Notes: generated from the sequence alone by a model not told the origin. A DNA stretch of 64,000 nt from Phialocephala subalpina (GCA_900073065.1 FJOG01000020.1:28859-92858), one strand, 5' to 3'. Shown: positions 48,966 through 60,420, counted from the stretch's first letter. Program-made: numbers and translations.

Positions 48966-49808
48966 ATGGTTGACGTCGTTTCCATCATCATCGCAGTAGT
49001 TTCCTTAGTCGGCTCCCTCGTCGCAGCAGGCTTCACAGGATGGATCTCCTTCTACATCGACCAAGTAAAACGACGCGCCGAATCCAAAGCCCTCGTGCAC
49101 AAATACCGTGACCCTCTCCTCCTTGCAGCCATGGACCTCCAATCGCGAATCTATGGCCTCGTTCAAGGCGGTCTCCTCCAATTCCATGATGACGAAGAGA
49201 GGAGAGATCTGGTGTTCGTATACACCGCTTTCTTGGTGGGGCAATATTTCTCCTGGACATGGATTTTACGACGCCAAGCACAATTCTTGCGATTCTCGAC
49301 GGAGAAACAGAACAGGGAGTTGAGTAGGATGTTGGAGTCTATTACGGATGAATTTTCGACAAATGATAGGAGTGGGGAGTTTCCGTTCATGCTTTGGCGG
49401 GGTCAGCAGATGGCCATTGGAGAAATGATGACGGAGAGAGATGGAGATGAGTGGCATTGTATTGGGTATTCGGCTTTTGTCAAGAAATATCATACCGATG
49501 ATGATTTCCACAGATGGTTCATTCTAATCGAGAAAGGGTTGCAGGCTTTGGTCGTAGCACGGGAACAACACGATTCGGTTGCGGGGTTCAGGTTGAGAAG
49601 GTTACAACATCGACTGATTGATCTGATCACATTGCTGGATGCGGATGGAACTGGAGAGGGTAGGGATAGAAGGGATAAGGTAGATGCTGCTGAAAAGTGC
49701 AAATGCATCAAGTGTCCCGCCAAACCGGTCCCGAAGAGTGCTGCTGTCAGTATCAACAAGCAAAAGTCTGAGGTGAACTCGGACGAGATGGCCTCTTCCA
49801 CCGTTTGA
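48966..49808 (+). CDS. Hypothetical single-pass membrane protein
   Basis: Single exon, 280 residues. The first 30 residues contain one strong hydrophobic helix (VVSIIIAVVSLVGSLVAAGF), followed at once by a cytosol-type basic stretch (QVKRRAES). The rest is soluble: HKYRDPLLLAAMDLQSRIYG, FVYTAFLVGQYFSWTWILR and GQQMAIGEMM. This layout matches a conserved Pezizomycotina family without assigned function. The C-terminus is Lys-rich with a short CKCIKC cysteine cluster. The ATG is preceded by AAGTC; no intron is needed. Confidence 0.72.
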   Translation: MVDVVSIIIAVVSLVGSLVAAGFTGWISFYIDQVKRRAESKALVHKYRDPLLLAAMDLQSRIYGLVQGGLLQFHDDEERRDLVFVYTAFLVGQYFSWTWILRRQAQFLRFSTEKQNRELSRMLESITDEFSTNDRSGEFPFMLWRGQQMAIGEMMTERDGDEWHCIGYSAFVKKYHTDDDFHRWFILIEKGLQALVVAREQHDSVAGFRLRRLQHRLIDLITLLDADGTGEGRDRRDKVDAAEKCKCIKCPAKPVPKSAAVSINKQKSEVNSDEMASSTV

Positions 49809-50575
49809 GGTGGTAATTTGAATAGTGTTGGAGGAGTTATTGAATATGGGAGCAAGGGGATGGATCGTATGAAGAGAGTGAAATTGGAAAAATGATGAAA
49901 TTCGTCGAGCGAAGATGAATAATTCAGATGTACAGATAACGAAGCATATACCCGACGCAATCAAGCACGATCAGAGCATTTCGCCTCTGATCTGATCATG
50001 AATATGCAGCTGTCAACACTTCATCGAGCCTTGAGCGTGAGGCTATCAGCGATGCCATTCGGGTGGTCCACCGGGGACGTAATCGCCGGGATCCCGTCAA
50101 AAGCTCTGACTCCGATGGGTGACGTGCTAGGGTTGTAGGTAGTCAAGTGCATTACTGGCCTATTGGAAAACAACAATTTTCAGCTTTAGATATAGACCCC
50201 GCTTGCGAAAGCCAATGAATGGCAAGCCCCGCTAGATAAAAAGAATTCCAGCCAAATCAAACTTGAAAGGGTCAAAATGGCTGCCAGTCCTACCACCAAT
50301 CACCTGTGGCCACGTCATACTTGTTCTCTACTGTGATACTTTAAGGTTTATTGATGCTCCACTCTGTCACAATCTTATAAAACCAATCTCAATCTCCCAA
50401 CGGACAGCCGGCAACTCAGCTACTACACATTATTGTAAAAGACCCCTCTGGGTCGTAACACACCTCCTGGGACTTCTCTCACTCATGACCTCGTGTTGTA
50501 ACACCACTCGGCTACGGTCCTTCTATCAACCAAAAAAAATCTTCGCTTGCCTTCCCGACCTCCCATTTGGACAAA
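49809..50575. other. Intergenic, NLR promoter region
   Basis: 767 bp with the 3' end of the membrane-protein gene and the promoter and leader of the NLR gene. No repeats or further genes are seen. Confidence 0.5.
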
Positions 50576-53500
50576 ATGGCTGAAGCCATTGGACTTGCTG
50601 CGAGTTTAGGCGGTCTTATTTCCTTGGGGTTGTCGGTTTGCAAGGGGTTAACTGAGTACTACAGCAGCTACAAGAGCGCGGAAATAAATATCAAGTTTCT
50701 GTGCGAAGAGGTGAACAACCTTACGCAGACACTCCAGGTAGGACTTGCTCGAAACTCATACCTCCTATATCCCAGTTATCTCGACAAACCAATTTCAAAT
50801 TGATTCTGCCATTGGCTTAATCTGTTTGGCATAACTAAATATCGGCTGACTCGACGCAGAGCTTTGAAGATGCCATGAAGGATAGCAATATCATATCGAA
50901 GTTGGAGACATCTGCATCAAGGCTGATTGAGGCTTGTAAAAGTACGTCACAGAGTCTCGTCCTTTGGGATACATTTGACACCCTTGTTCTCTATTTCTAA
51001 CTGCAGTGTCATCTGCAAAGCGAGAATAACTGAACTGGACAACGAACTAAAGAAATTCACCATCACTGAGAAAGATCGCCGCCGATCCGTGCGGAAAGTG
51101 ATGTCCAGGGCGGTGCGGGCATTATACCCTTTCCAGGAAGACACTTTGCGGAAACTTCGTGAAAACATCTCGAGGGCCAATGAGATACTCCAGCAGGCTG
51201 CAAGCTCCGTCTTAATGTATGCCATTGTTTTCTTTCCCAATTAGTTTACTCTTCACTAAGCTCGACGAGACTCGTTAATCGTTTAATGTCCCGTCAGATA
51301 CAGGTGCTCCGCGCTTGCTTTGACCTCGTTTCAATCTTCCTCAAACCTAATTAGGAGCTAATGTATGCACCACAGCCGCCAGAACAACAAGATGTACGAC
51401 ACGATAGATCGGTTCTATGAGAGGGAGGAGTCAAAGGAAATCATACGGTGGTTAGATCCACCCCGCCCCTCACAAAGTCATGCAATTGCTTCGTCGAAGC
51501 GCAGAGAAGAAGAAACAGGCTCCTGGTTCATTAATAGCTTGGAGTTTTCGGAATGGAAGAGCTCTCCGTACTCTCTACTCTGGCTTTATGGTGGCGGTGA
51601 GTGCATAATGCAATGTCTCAATGAGCAAACTCATCGTGTTGCTAACTGCCTCTTGATTGTACAGCCGGATGTGGCAAGACTGTTCTATGGTAAGGCATTC
51701 ATTTCCATGCTTTTGATATCACTAATTAAACCTGAAAATAGCTCCACAATTATTAACCACCTGATTGATTACTGCAAGAATCAGTCCACATCAGGAATTG
51801 CGTACTTTTACTTCGACTCTACCAACCACTCGATATCTCAGGACCATAGCCGGCTGCTCCGATCAATCATCGAGCAACTATCATCACAGAATGGTTCCGT
51901 TCCCACGCCCCTGAAGATATTGTACGAGCGCTGTCGGAATGGTACGACACAGCCTTCAGAAACGGAGCTTGCCCATACCCTACGCAACATCATCCAACTA
52001 TTCTCGCCATGTTATCTTGTGATCGATGCGGTTGATGAAAGTAAAGAAAAGCAAGAGTTTCTCAAGCTCCTGAACGTTGTTACCCAGTGGCGGCTGCCCC
52101 AAATTCACTTTCTGTTGACCAGCCGAACCGAGCTCGATACCGAGATACCGAAGCGCAGCTGGAACAGTGTTACTGTGTCGGTTGAAGAGCATGTTGATGC
52201 CGATGTCCAAAAACACGTCCTTGTAACACTTCAGGAGGATGATATACTGAACCAGTGGGATCCAAGCCAGCGGAAAATCATTGCTATGTCACTCATCGAT
52301 GCTGCACGTGGAAAGTTAGTTTCCTATGAATTTCTGTTAACAGTTGGATTTGATCACTAACTTTAACTCAATTGGCTCAGCTTTCGATGGGTCGCCTGTC
52401 AACTACAGGCGCTGCGAGAGTGTCATACCTTGGAAGAACTCGAAGAAGCTCTAGGCTCTTTGCCGGCAACACTCGAAGAGACTTACGAGAGAGCCCTCCT
52501 GGCCGTAGAAGAAAAGAGAATGGAAGGATTCCGTCACATTTTACGGTGGCTATCTTTCTCGGCAAGGCCGATGCAACTTGGCGAGGTTGCAGAAGTACTC
52601 GCCATTGACTTTAGCACCAAGCCTCGACCTCTGTATGATCCCCGAAGACGCTTCGTCAACTCCGCAAGATTCTTTCACAAACACAGCAACCTGGTCTCTA
52701 TCTTGACTGTGAAAACCAAGGGCGGTCAGCACCAAGAACTACGGTTGGCTCATCTCTCTGTTAGAGATTATCTTCTTTCAAAGAAGATAGTTGCCTCGCC
52801 AGTTTCATATTTCACTATCAACAAATTATCTTCACACAGGAGCATTGCAGAGGCATGCATAGTGTACCTTCAGCGGTTCGAAAAACCCGATGAACTGGGC
52901 GCAGAATCCCTAGACGCCCACTCGCTTGCGCGATACGCTGCTAGGTTCTGGTCCTACCATGTCCAGGCCGCAACTGCTGCCGCTGTCGACCAGCGTTTAA
53001 CCGTAGATACACTCTCGACCGTTTCCGACCTGGAGACTGCACCCTTGATCTTCTTAATCATCGAGTTCCTTCTTCAGATATCAAGAGTTTTCGGCTTATC
53101 GCTGCCCATATCCCAGGAAGTATCACGGGAAAAGGACATTCTGACGGATCTTAACCGCCTTTGCGTCGAGCTCCTCAGCGCCCAGTTGCAAAGCCAAATC
53201 CGATTTTTTGACCCCGACACACCTTGGATCGACAAACCGAATGTTTCCAGGTCCATCAATGTCCTCCCCTCTGCCCTCTATTACGCCGCTCACGCCGACC
53301 TAACAGACTCTGTGAGGGAGCTGTTGGCGCAGGGTATGAACGTGAACGCAACAGGTGGGCGGTACGGGACCCCCCTGCAGGCCGCCTCTTGCAAAGGGTA
53401 TAGAGACGTGATCGCTCTTCTACTTGAAAATGGCGCCGATGTCAATTTGTTTGGAGGAGATTACGGCTACGCCCTGCAGGGTGCGTGTTGCTACGGCCAC

Positions 53501-54736
53501 GAAGAATGTGTCAAGCTACTTTTGAATCACGGTGCCAATGTCAATGTGACAGGTGGTGAACATCATACCGCCCTGCACGCCGCGGCGTTCAACGGACACG
53601 AACATGTGGTTGAGACCTTAGTTCAGAACGGTGCTGAAATCGATGTGGCCGGGCCAGATGACCTTCGAACACCTCTGATCGAGGCCGCGGCGGAGGGGCA
53701 CACTGTGGTTGTGGAGCTGCTTCTCAAAGTTGGAGCGAATATCCTGGCAAAAGACAGCGGCGGATGGACAGCACTGGACGAATCGGCCCCTCCAGGATTC
53801 GACTCAGTCGTGCGTGCGCTGATCGAGCATAACCCGGCCATTCTAGAGTCGAGGGATGCCCGGGGAAAATCTGCTCTACACCACACGGCCGGGCAACACC
53901 ACATGTCAACCATTACGCTCTTACTGGAATTGGGCATGGAGGCCAACGCAAAGGACAACCAGGGCCGCAGTGCGTTGTATCAGGCGACCAAGTCGGGGAA
54001 CAAAGCCATCGTCGAGCTGCTTCTCAAATTTGGGGCAGAAATCTTCTCAAAAGATCGGTGGGGCTGGACCGTCCTTCATATGGCCGCGTTCCATGGCCAT
54101 GCCGAAGTGGGCGAATTATTCCTGGAGAGAGGAGCTGAGATCAACGATGGTCCTCGCGGATGGACACCGCTACACATTGCCGTCCTGAAGAAGAACGTAG
54201 AATTTGTCGAGCTTCTTCTCGAGCATAATGCCGATATAAATGTGATGACTCATGAGGGCCTGACCGCGCTGAACTACATAACCCCGGACGATCCTTACAA
54301 AGCAGAGGCCATGGCTCGAAGGCTGAAGATTGACAACCACAACTTGACGCTTACCGGGTTACGTTTTGCAGCTTCTCGTGGACACGACGCGAGAATACGA
54401 GAGCTGCTGGAGCGTGGCGCCGATATCAATGCAAAGGATGAGGGGGGACTCACCGCGCTTATGTGGGCTACGATGAAGGATCGGTCGTCCACAATGAGAT
54501 TGCTCATCGAAAATGGAGCGGATGTGAATGCAAGAAACGACGAGGGTAGGACAGCGATGGATTATTTTAGCGGGCTAGAGGAAGATTTGAATGCACTACT
54601 TTTCGAGCATGGTTATAAAGAAGAGCAAAGTACCAGTTTAGTGGACACGCTAGCACCGGAGGACCTCCTGGCTCGGGAAGCTTTGAGCGAAATTAGAGAG
54701 CTAATTACTGAGAGAATGTCATTAATCAGTAGTTAG
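50576..54736 (+). CDS. Fungal NLR: STAND N-terminal domain, NACHT, ankyrin repeats
   Basis: Seven exons: 50576-50737, 50860-50941, 51021-51216, 51376-51596, 51665-51689 (25 nt), 51742-52314 and 52381-54736, in phase, 1204 residues. The N-terminus MAEAIGLAASLGGLISLGLS is the common fungal STAND effector-type helix bundle. NACHT: Walker A WLYGGAGCGKTVLC (about 216-229), encoded by three exons, Walker B YLVIDAVDE (about 320-328), LLTSRTELDTEI as sensor, then a winged-helix part (LRHL/AHLSVRDYL type). About ten ankyrin repeats follow from about 710 to 1165 (TPLQAASCKGYRDVIALLL and similar). Such proteins sense non-self or microbes in fungi and can trigger cell death. No stop or frameshift is seen. 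Confidence 0.9.
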
Positions 54737-55064
54737 AGACCGGAAATTTAAGACGTCTTATATATTCTAAAGATAAGGTTTAAACTAGGAGTATAACTAA
54801 GATGTTTTGGTTAATATGTTTTATGTGTCAGATGAGGTATGATATGGCCATATTCAGGAGGTCAATCGAATGTATTATGATGTCCTATGCAAAGCGAGCA
54901 CTTAATCGCCGTATGCGAGCAAATCAAATCAGCCAGCTAATCACCACGCCGGGATGCGACACACCTCTTTGCGAAATTTCAGCCATTTGGCCGACCCTCC
55001 TCACCTAAAATCAACCATCAACACCGCGTGTTGCTCCCCTCGCGATTCTCGAGGTTGTCTTGAA
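54737..55064. other. Intergenic after the NLR
   Basis: About 330 bp, AT-rich at first (NLR 3' UTR). Nothing else is recognised. Confidence 0.45.
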
Positions 55065-55561
55065 ATGCCAGGCGTTTCCTCGACAGAATCGAGGTCACCT
55101 CGTCCGATACCACCAAAACGCTCATTCGCAGAATTCGACGAGCCTGACCCTTCCTCATCACGGCCTAGCACGACGAAACGATTCCGAATTGAGACGGAGG
55201 AAGCAGAGCAGGTGGCCAAGGCATTTCAATATCCCCTCATGCTAGTCAACGACTAATGGAGAAGTTCGTGCAGACTGTACAGCAACAGCCAAAGCCCCCC
55301 TCTCTCAAGCGTCCACACGCATCATTCCTCGAAGACTCTGTCGACCCGCTTCCTTTGAGTCCTGCCTCGAAAAGATACCGTCCTGAGTCTGTCGATAGTT
55401 TTGTTGCTCAGTTGGTCGAATCTGGTTCAGAATTAGACTGCCGGTCGGATACTCTTGGTTCTGAATTAGAATCCTACCGAGAAAGACACTGCCGGTCGGA
55501 TAGAAAGCTCTGTGTAATTCTTGATGCTGTTGAATGGGAGGAATGCAATTCTGTCACGTGA
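55065..55561 (+). pseudogene. Degenerate small gene with two overlapping frames
   Basis: Two frames, 55065-55256 and 55256-55561, meet at TAATG, where the stop of the first overlaps the start of the second. Both parts resemble each other: KRSFAEFDEPDPSSS...TKRFRIE and KRPHASFLEDSVDP...SKRYRPE. The second ends with a repeated CRSD motif (ELDCRSD, RERHCRSD). One original protein that lost its frame is the simplest reading; two separate ORFs in a eukaryote would be unusual. The family is not recognised. Confidence 0.42.
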
Positions 55562-56142
55562 CTCCTTCTAAGGGAATTGGGCCAAATCTCGAAGTCATCT
55601 GGTGTTGAGAGCTTTTGCATAGATGTGTGTAGTTCTATACACATAGCCTGCTATTCAATGGAGCTTTCAAATGTGTGGCATTTCATTCAAGGTGCACTCG
55701 GCGCCGTTGTTATCTCTCTACGTATAGCCACCTTTTCCGTCGCCTCCAAAGTCGTTTATTAGATCATTGACCTTGTTCTCCATGCGAGTTCGTGCTATAC
55801 CCACTATTTGCTTGAAGATATTTGTCTTGATTGTGTCCGTGGCGGTACCGGCCGGTCTAAAACATTAAGTCAGTACCCTCTCGCAGTGAAAGTAATTAGG
55901 AGCGAATGTAGGGCATTTGCTCTTTAGGAGAGAAAACAGACTCAAATGAAGTAGTTTATATGTAAACACATGAGCGGCAATACTTGTGATCAACGGGAAA
56001 TACATGAATCTTACAGTGATCCAATGTTTATTTTCACAAATTGGACGGTCTCATTTATGAGAGTAGCTACATTGTTGACATTGACGCCGATACGAGAAGT
56101 CTGGTATAAACCGCTTAAACCATGGTCGCTATAATGTCTAAG
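55562..56142. other. Intergenic, nothing recognised
   Basis: About 580 bp with no gene signal on either strand. Confidence 0.45.
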
Positions 56143-56866
56143 TCAGCCACCTTTTTCTTTTTGAGGATAGTAATTGACGGCATATGGAAGAGGAGCTTTC
56201 CATGCTTTGGTGCTCTCATCCCGATTCTCACAGCTCTACAACAGAAATCTTTCGCTAGTGCAGACATGGCCAGAAAACTTACCCCTCAAGAGTTGCCCCA
56301 TCTGTTGCTCCCGGTATTAGTATTGTCTATGTAATTGAGAAGTGGGAGTTGTGAGCATGTCTTGGGAGTAATTAAAGGAGCTTGAGACTTCTGAAATGCC
56401 CCAGGAACACACGGCTTGCGGGACATCCAAGATAGGAATATTGGAACCAAGAATCTGACATACCTGGATATTGATCGGTCGTAACCTCCCAACCATCTGA
56501 GGGCGAGGTACCGGCTGCTGCTACTGTTGAGTGACGACAAGTTAGCAATCATTTCCCTCAGATGAACCGTCGGAGTACTTGTACTTCCGAGCCCTGAACT
56601 ACGAGCAAACCTTCCTCAAACAGTCCCATATATGAGATCCCTGAGCACTTACTATATCTGTTGAACTAGTTGAAAGTACACGCTGTCTTCGTGCCAACAC
56701 CCATTGTCTTACCACAGCTAGCAGCAATTGTTTGGGGCCCATTTGGTTCATTCACAGCAGCATCGATCAAGTACGCATAGTAGTAAAATACTCGCTCATA
56801 GCGCGCGGCATCTCCGAATGCTGAGGTAAAGCGGAAGATAATGATAAGAGCAAAGAGAAGTTTCAT
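56143..56866 (-). pseudogene. Small secreted protein gene with an early stop
   Basis: Exon 1 starts at 56866 with a clear signal peptide (MKLLFALIIIFRFTSAFG), then RYERVFYYYAYLIDAA and TIAASCGKTMGVG. The frame runs through a TAG at 56666-56668 between TACTFN and FNRY, then reaches a GTAAGT donor. Later pieces, IAAAGTSPSDGWEVTTDQYP, DGATLEG and ENRDESTKAWKAPLPYA, join in phase as exons 2-4 and end at 56143. Without the TAG it would encode a small Cys-poor secreted protein of about 125 residues, of a type common among plant-associated fungi. Function unknown; the stop and the last junction are the weak points. Confidence 0.52.
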
Positions 56867-57459
56867 CGTGACACAGTAATCCACGGCAAAATTGGGAAGA
56901 GAGACAAGACGAGAAGCGAATTGGTGATGAGCCAGCGACTCCAGCTGAGTACAGTGGGTGATATACAACTGGGTGCTTTCACTGGCCAAGGCCACACATA
57001 CTATCCCTTACGGACGTTGTTCATTAATCTTAATTTGAATGCACATGATCCGAGCTTGATGCTTGGTTATTGATTGTACCTTGCATAGACCTCGATTGAT
57101 CTGGTCGAGGAGCCACTAGTGTTTTTGGCCACCCAGAGGGACGGTTAGCGGGTCCTTGCCTCGTGGGTGCGGTCGAGATCACTTACTCGTTAGGCGCCGC
57201 CCCCTGAAGAGCTACCCTAGAGACCTCTAACCTTAATAAGCAAGCCCAATAGTGGACACTGTCTCGAATATTTAACCGCCGTGCTTCTTGCTCACCTACC
57301 CAAAGGGTATGCATTCCGTCCGTGATAGCCCCACCAATATCTCGTCAGATTTCTTCGCCGCTCGAATACATTAAAGCAAAAGCTCACCTCAATCTTACCT
57401 TTTGCCATTACACTTTAAAATCTCCAACACACCCTATTTTTGGCCACTTAGACATCCCA
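56867..57459. other. Divergent interval
   Basis: About 590 bp between the secreted-protein relic and the next gene. The frame of the next gene stays open to 57322, but no ATG occurs upstream of 57460, so this part is taken as leader. Confidence 0.45.
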
Positions 57460-59025
57460 ATGGCGGACGATAACGTACCCCTCATTTCCGAGCGACTCTC
57501 TATCCCGAAATACACAGTCGATGCCTGTCGAGCGGCTATCAGAGGGGAGATGGTCCCCGTTGCCCTGGGATTGGAACTCTCTCGTTTGTGTATCATCCGT
57601 GGGATGCGATATCACACCGGCTTCGCCAAAGAGCTGCACGGAACTCTTCCAGAATTCACCCGCGCTCTGAATGCAAGAGCTATTATGAACAATACCATCC
57701 CCGACATGGACGATTCACTAGATGAGGAAACGCCATATTGCATCTGGCACCCGGAAGTTGCATCCGAGTCGACATACCGTTGTCTGGTTCAGCGATATCC
57801 CCACATGACATACCAGGTTGCAAGAGCATGCGCTGTAGCAGGTTATACAGACCTCTACCTTGAGTTGGATATTGTACCTGATGCTCACATTGCCGAAGAA
57901 GCACGAGAGTGTGGGAGTACTGCAATTTTCAATCACATCATGGCCGCTTCTGTCACGTACTCTATCATGGACGACTACACTCGATCTATTGATACGACAA
58001 ACCTCAAACCATCCCATTTGAATGGAGATACAGCAGTTCGCTGGATGCTCGACATAAAACAAGAGTTCACTCATGCTGATGTTGAAGATGAAGATGATTT
58101 CAGCTTGTTTACGAGTCGAGGATTCGAAGAGCATTACTTCAATATCACCGAAGACATGTGCATTGACGAATATACAACCCCGAAAAGACCTGCATACGAC
58201 GTCACGCCTCTCCTCTATGCACCACTACCAGTAAACCTCCCGACAGTGGAAAAGGACTTGCTCATCCTCATGGCAGCCTACTACGGCGATATCGACCGCT
58301 ACGCTCGTCTGCGCAGGCCAGTCATGATCGAGAAAGAAGTGAACTGTTGTGTGCGAGGCATATATCACAGCACCATGTTTGCCATCTGGTGGGCTAGACA
58401 GTCACATCTAAAGCCTAAGCCTGCAGCAATTGACCAGGCTATCAAGGCACGTTACATCATGAACAATGTTCTGAAACCGATTTCTCCAAATGATTCTTCC
58501 TCGCTACCTTATCTCATATCGTATCCGGGGCTGGGACATCCATCAACATACCGCGTGCTTGCCGCACATAAGCCCCTCATGATGCCCCAGATCCTTCGAG
58601 CATGCATCGCGGGCAATTACGCTGAATTGTTCCAGGAACTCGTTACGAAAGCTACGAAGTCGGATATAGAGCTTCTCGTCAAACACCACAGGATTATCGA
58701 TCCACGCTTCCGGGATGCTGTAGACAAGCGTATGGAGGAGTTGGGGTTTTCTCTTACAGTGTCATCTAATACTATCCCTGAAGTGGAGCTCGCGCGTTCG
58801 AGTGTGAATATCCCCCGTAACGCAAGCACAGACTTAGTGGACACTAGTTTCTCTTCATCTTCCAAGATGCAATTCATGAATGGACTGCAATGCGATGTCA
58901 GCTTGGTCGAACTGCTCGCGTGCCTGCCGGAAGAGTGGAAATTGGCTGAGGGAGAGAATCGTCACGTGGAGCTTGACTATGTTGAATGGCCGCCGAACTG
59001 GGAAAAGCGAGGGCCGTCATCTTGA
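57460..59025 (+). CDS. Hypothetical protein built from a duplicated module
   Basis: Single exon, 521 residues from the ATG at 57460 (MADDNVPLISERLSIPKY). Two related blocks lie about 230 residues apart: LNARAIMNN...STYRCLVQRYPHMTYQVARACAVAGYTDLYLEL and IKARYIMNN...STYRVLAAHKPLMMPQILRACIAGNYAELFQEL. Each looks helical and ankyrin-like without the ankyrin consensus. A low-complexity Ser patch (TSFSSSSK) precedes the end. No signal peptide or known domain. Probably a lineage-specific family. Confidence 0.68.
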   Translation: MADDNVPLISERLSIPKYTVDACRAAIRGEMVPVALGLELSRLCIIRGMRYHTGFAKELHGTLPEFTRALNARAIMNNTIPDMDDSLDEETPYCIWHPEVASESTYRCLVQRYPHMTYQVARACAVAGYTDLYLELDIVPDAHIAEEARECGSTAIFNHIMAASVTYSIMDDYTRSIDTTNLKPSHLNGDTAVRWMLDIKQEFTHADVEDEDDFSLFTSRGFEEHYFNITEDMCIDEYTTPKRPAYDVTPLLYAPLPVNLPTVEKDLLILMAAYYGDIDRYARLRRPVMIEKEVNCCVRGIYHSTMFAIWWARQSHLKPKPAAIDQAIKARYIMNNVLKPISPNDSSSLPYLISYPGLGHPSTYRVLAAHKPLMMPQILRACIAGNYAELFQELVTKATKSDIELLVKHHRIIDPRFRDAVDKRMEELGFSLTVSSNTIPEVELARSSVNIPRNASTDLVDTSFSSSSKMQFMNGLQCDVSLVELLACLPEEWKLAEGENRHVELDYVEWPPNWEKRGPSS

Positions 59026-59174
59026 TAATGGAGTTGATAAGCAATTTGTCATGTTTGGGTCAATACCACAATCTCACAATTCAATACTATTTCAGCGGCT
59101 CGCGCTTGTGAGCTTGATTTTCAGTGCACGGCGCAGCTGCCATGTGGTATCGATTATTTCCTTTATCGTTCGGC

Positions 59175-59595
59175 CAGGGGTTTCAGTTGCCCATCCTTGC
59201 CTAGCCTGGGGTTCAGGTTAGGCAAGGCAGCGAGAAAATCGAGGCTAGGGCAAGGAAGGAGTACCCGAAAAGGAGTTTGGCGAGGCTAGGCAAGGCTGTC
59301 ATAAAACTGGGAGTGGCAAAGGAAGGCTAAGAAGGCTCTACACAAATCTACACAAATCCGTATAAATGTGCATAAAAGTGTATAACTACCCGAATATCGG
59401 AGATTTTTGTCTCACTTTTTCTTGAAAATAACTAGGTACGGCTTTTCCGCCTGCCTCCTTATTAGGATAGGCAAGGCAGTTCTAAAAGCCAGGAGAGGCA
59501 AGGGAAGGTAAACTTCTCAAAAATCCAGGTGAGGATCAAGAAGGTCCAACAAGATAAGGAAGGGAAAAGGAAAGGATGGGCAAATGAAAACCCTG
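59175..59595. mobile_element. hAT-like MITE, 421 bp
   Basis: The two ends are inverted copies of about 24 bp: left CAGGGGTTTCAGTTGCCCAT, right (reverse complement) CAGGGTTTTCATTTGCCCAT. CAGGG ends are typical of hAT elements. Flanks are GTTCGGC on the left and GTTCCGGC on the right, an 8-bp target duplication if one C was lost. There is no coding capacity. Inside are three 42-bp direct repeats (59219, 59287, 59468) starting TAGGCAAGGC. Confidence 0.7.
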
Positions 59596-59734
59596 GTTCC
59601 GGCTAACTCGACTGTACCACTTCACTATCGAATCAGTTGCGGCGTGTACTTCATAACAGATATCGGTTTCATCCTTCTTTGGAAGGTCAGGACTAATATC
59701 TCGGCTATTTCAGGGGTTCCCGTTCGGTCCATTG

Positions 59735-60420
59735 AGGAGTGCCTACACAAGCACCCTGACTTGCCTACATGGGCACCCGTGCCTTTGTAGGCGTGGAACG
59801 TTTCAAACGAGGCTTTCTAATTGGCTTAAGATCTCTTACACAGGCACCCTAATATACTAACGGCGCGTTAGCGAGAGCACTAAGTAGATTTATAATTATT
59901 TGATTGGATTTTCTATAGGTACTCTTTAAGCGAGTTTATTTTTACTATTTTAAGTAAATGTAATATACATTATAATTTACTCTATAAAAGTGATTTTAAT
60001 CAAACAAATTATAAAGATAAATTAAATGCCTCCAAATCCAATTAAATATAATATTTTATAATTTGATTTTATTAGAAAATAAGAAATCTACTCGATTTTT
60101 ACCTTTTCGGCTTTACTTTCGAACCGAGATACTCACGTGATTTAATTATTAAAATCACTAAAATTAAATAATAATAATTCAAATTTTAAATTTCTTTATT
60201 ATAATTAAAAATGTTTAAATATTATAATTTTAATAATATTTTTCGATAGATTTTATTAAAGAGTATTAAAAGTTAAAATACTCACGTGCAAAGTAAGTAT
60301 TCCTCGCTTATTGGGGTGCCTATGTAAAGAGCTAATCAAAAGGCCTCGTTAAACCGTTCTACGCCTATAAAGGCACGGGTGCCCACGTAGGCAAGTCGGG
60401 GTGCCTGTGTAAGCGCTCTT
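59735..60420. mobile_element. Mutator-like MITE with long inverted ends, 686 bp
   Basis: The ends (59735-about 59855 and about 60300-60420) are imperfect inverted repeats of roughly 120 bp; both contain GGGCACCCGTGCCTTT and ACTTGCCTAC. Directly outside lie GGTCCATTG (59726-59734) and GGTCTATTG (60421-60429), a 9-bp target duplication with one C/T change. Long TIRs plus 9-bp duplications are the mark of Mutator-like elements. The centre is AT-rich and non-coding. Confidence 0.8.

Noticed and set aside
59026..59174. Continuation of the duplicated-module gene beyond 59025
   Set aside because: The stop is clear and the sequence after it shows no coding texture.
8150..60290. Many CACGTG palindromes in intergenic DNA
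   Set aside because: A six-base motif is expected often by chance and no consistent distance to start codons was seen.
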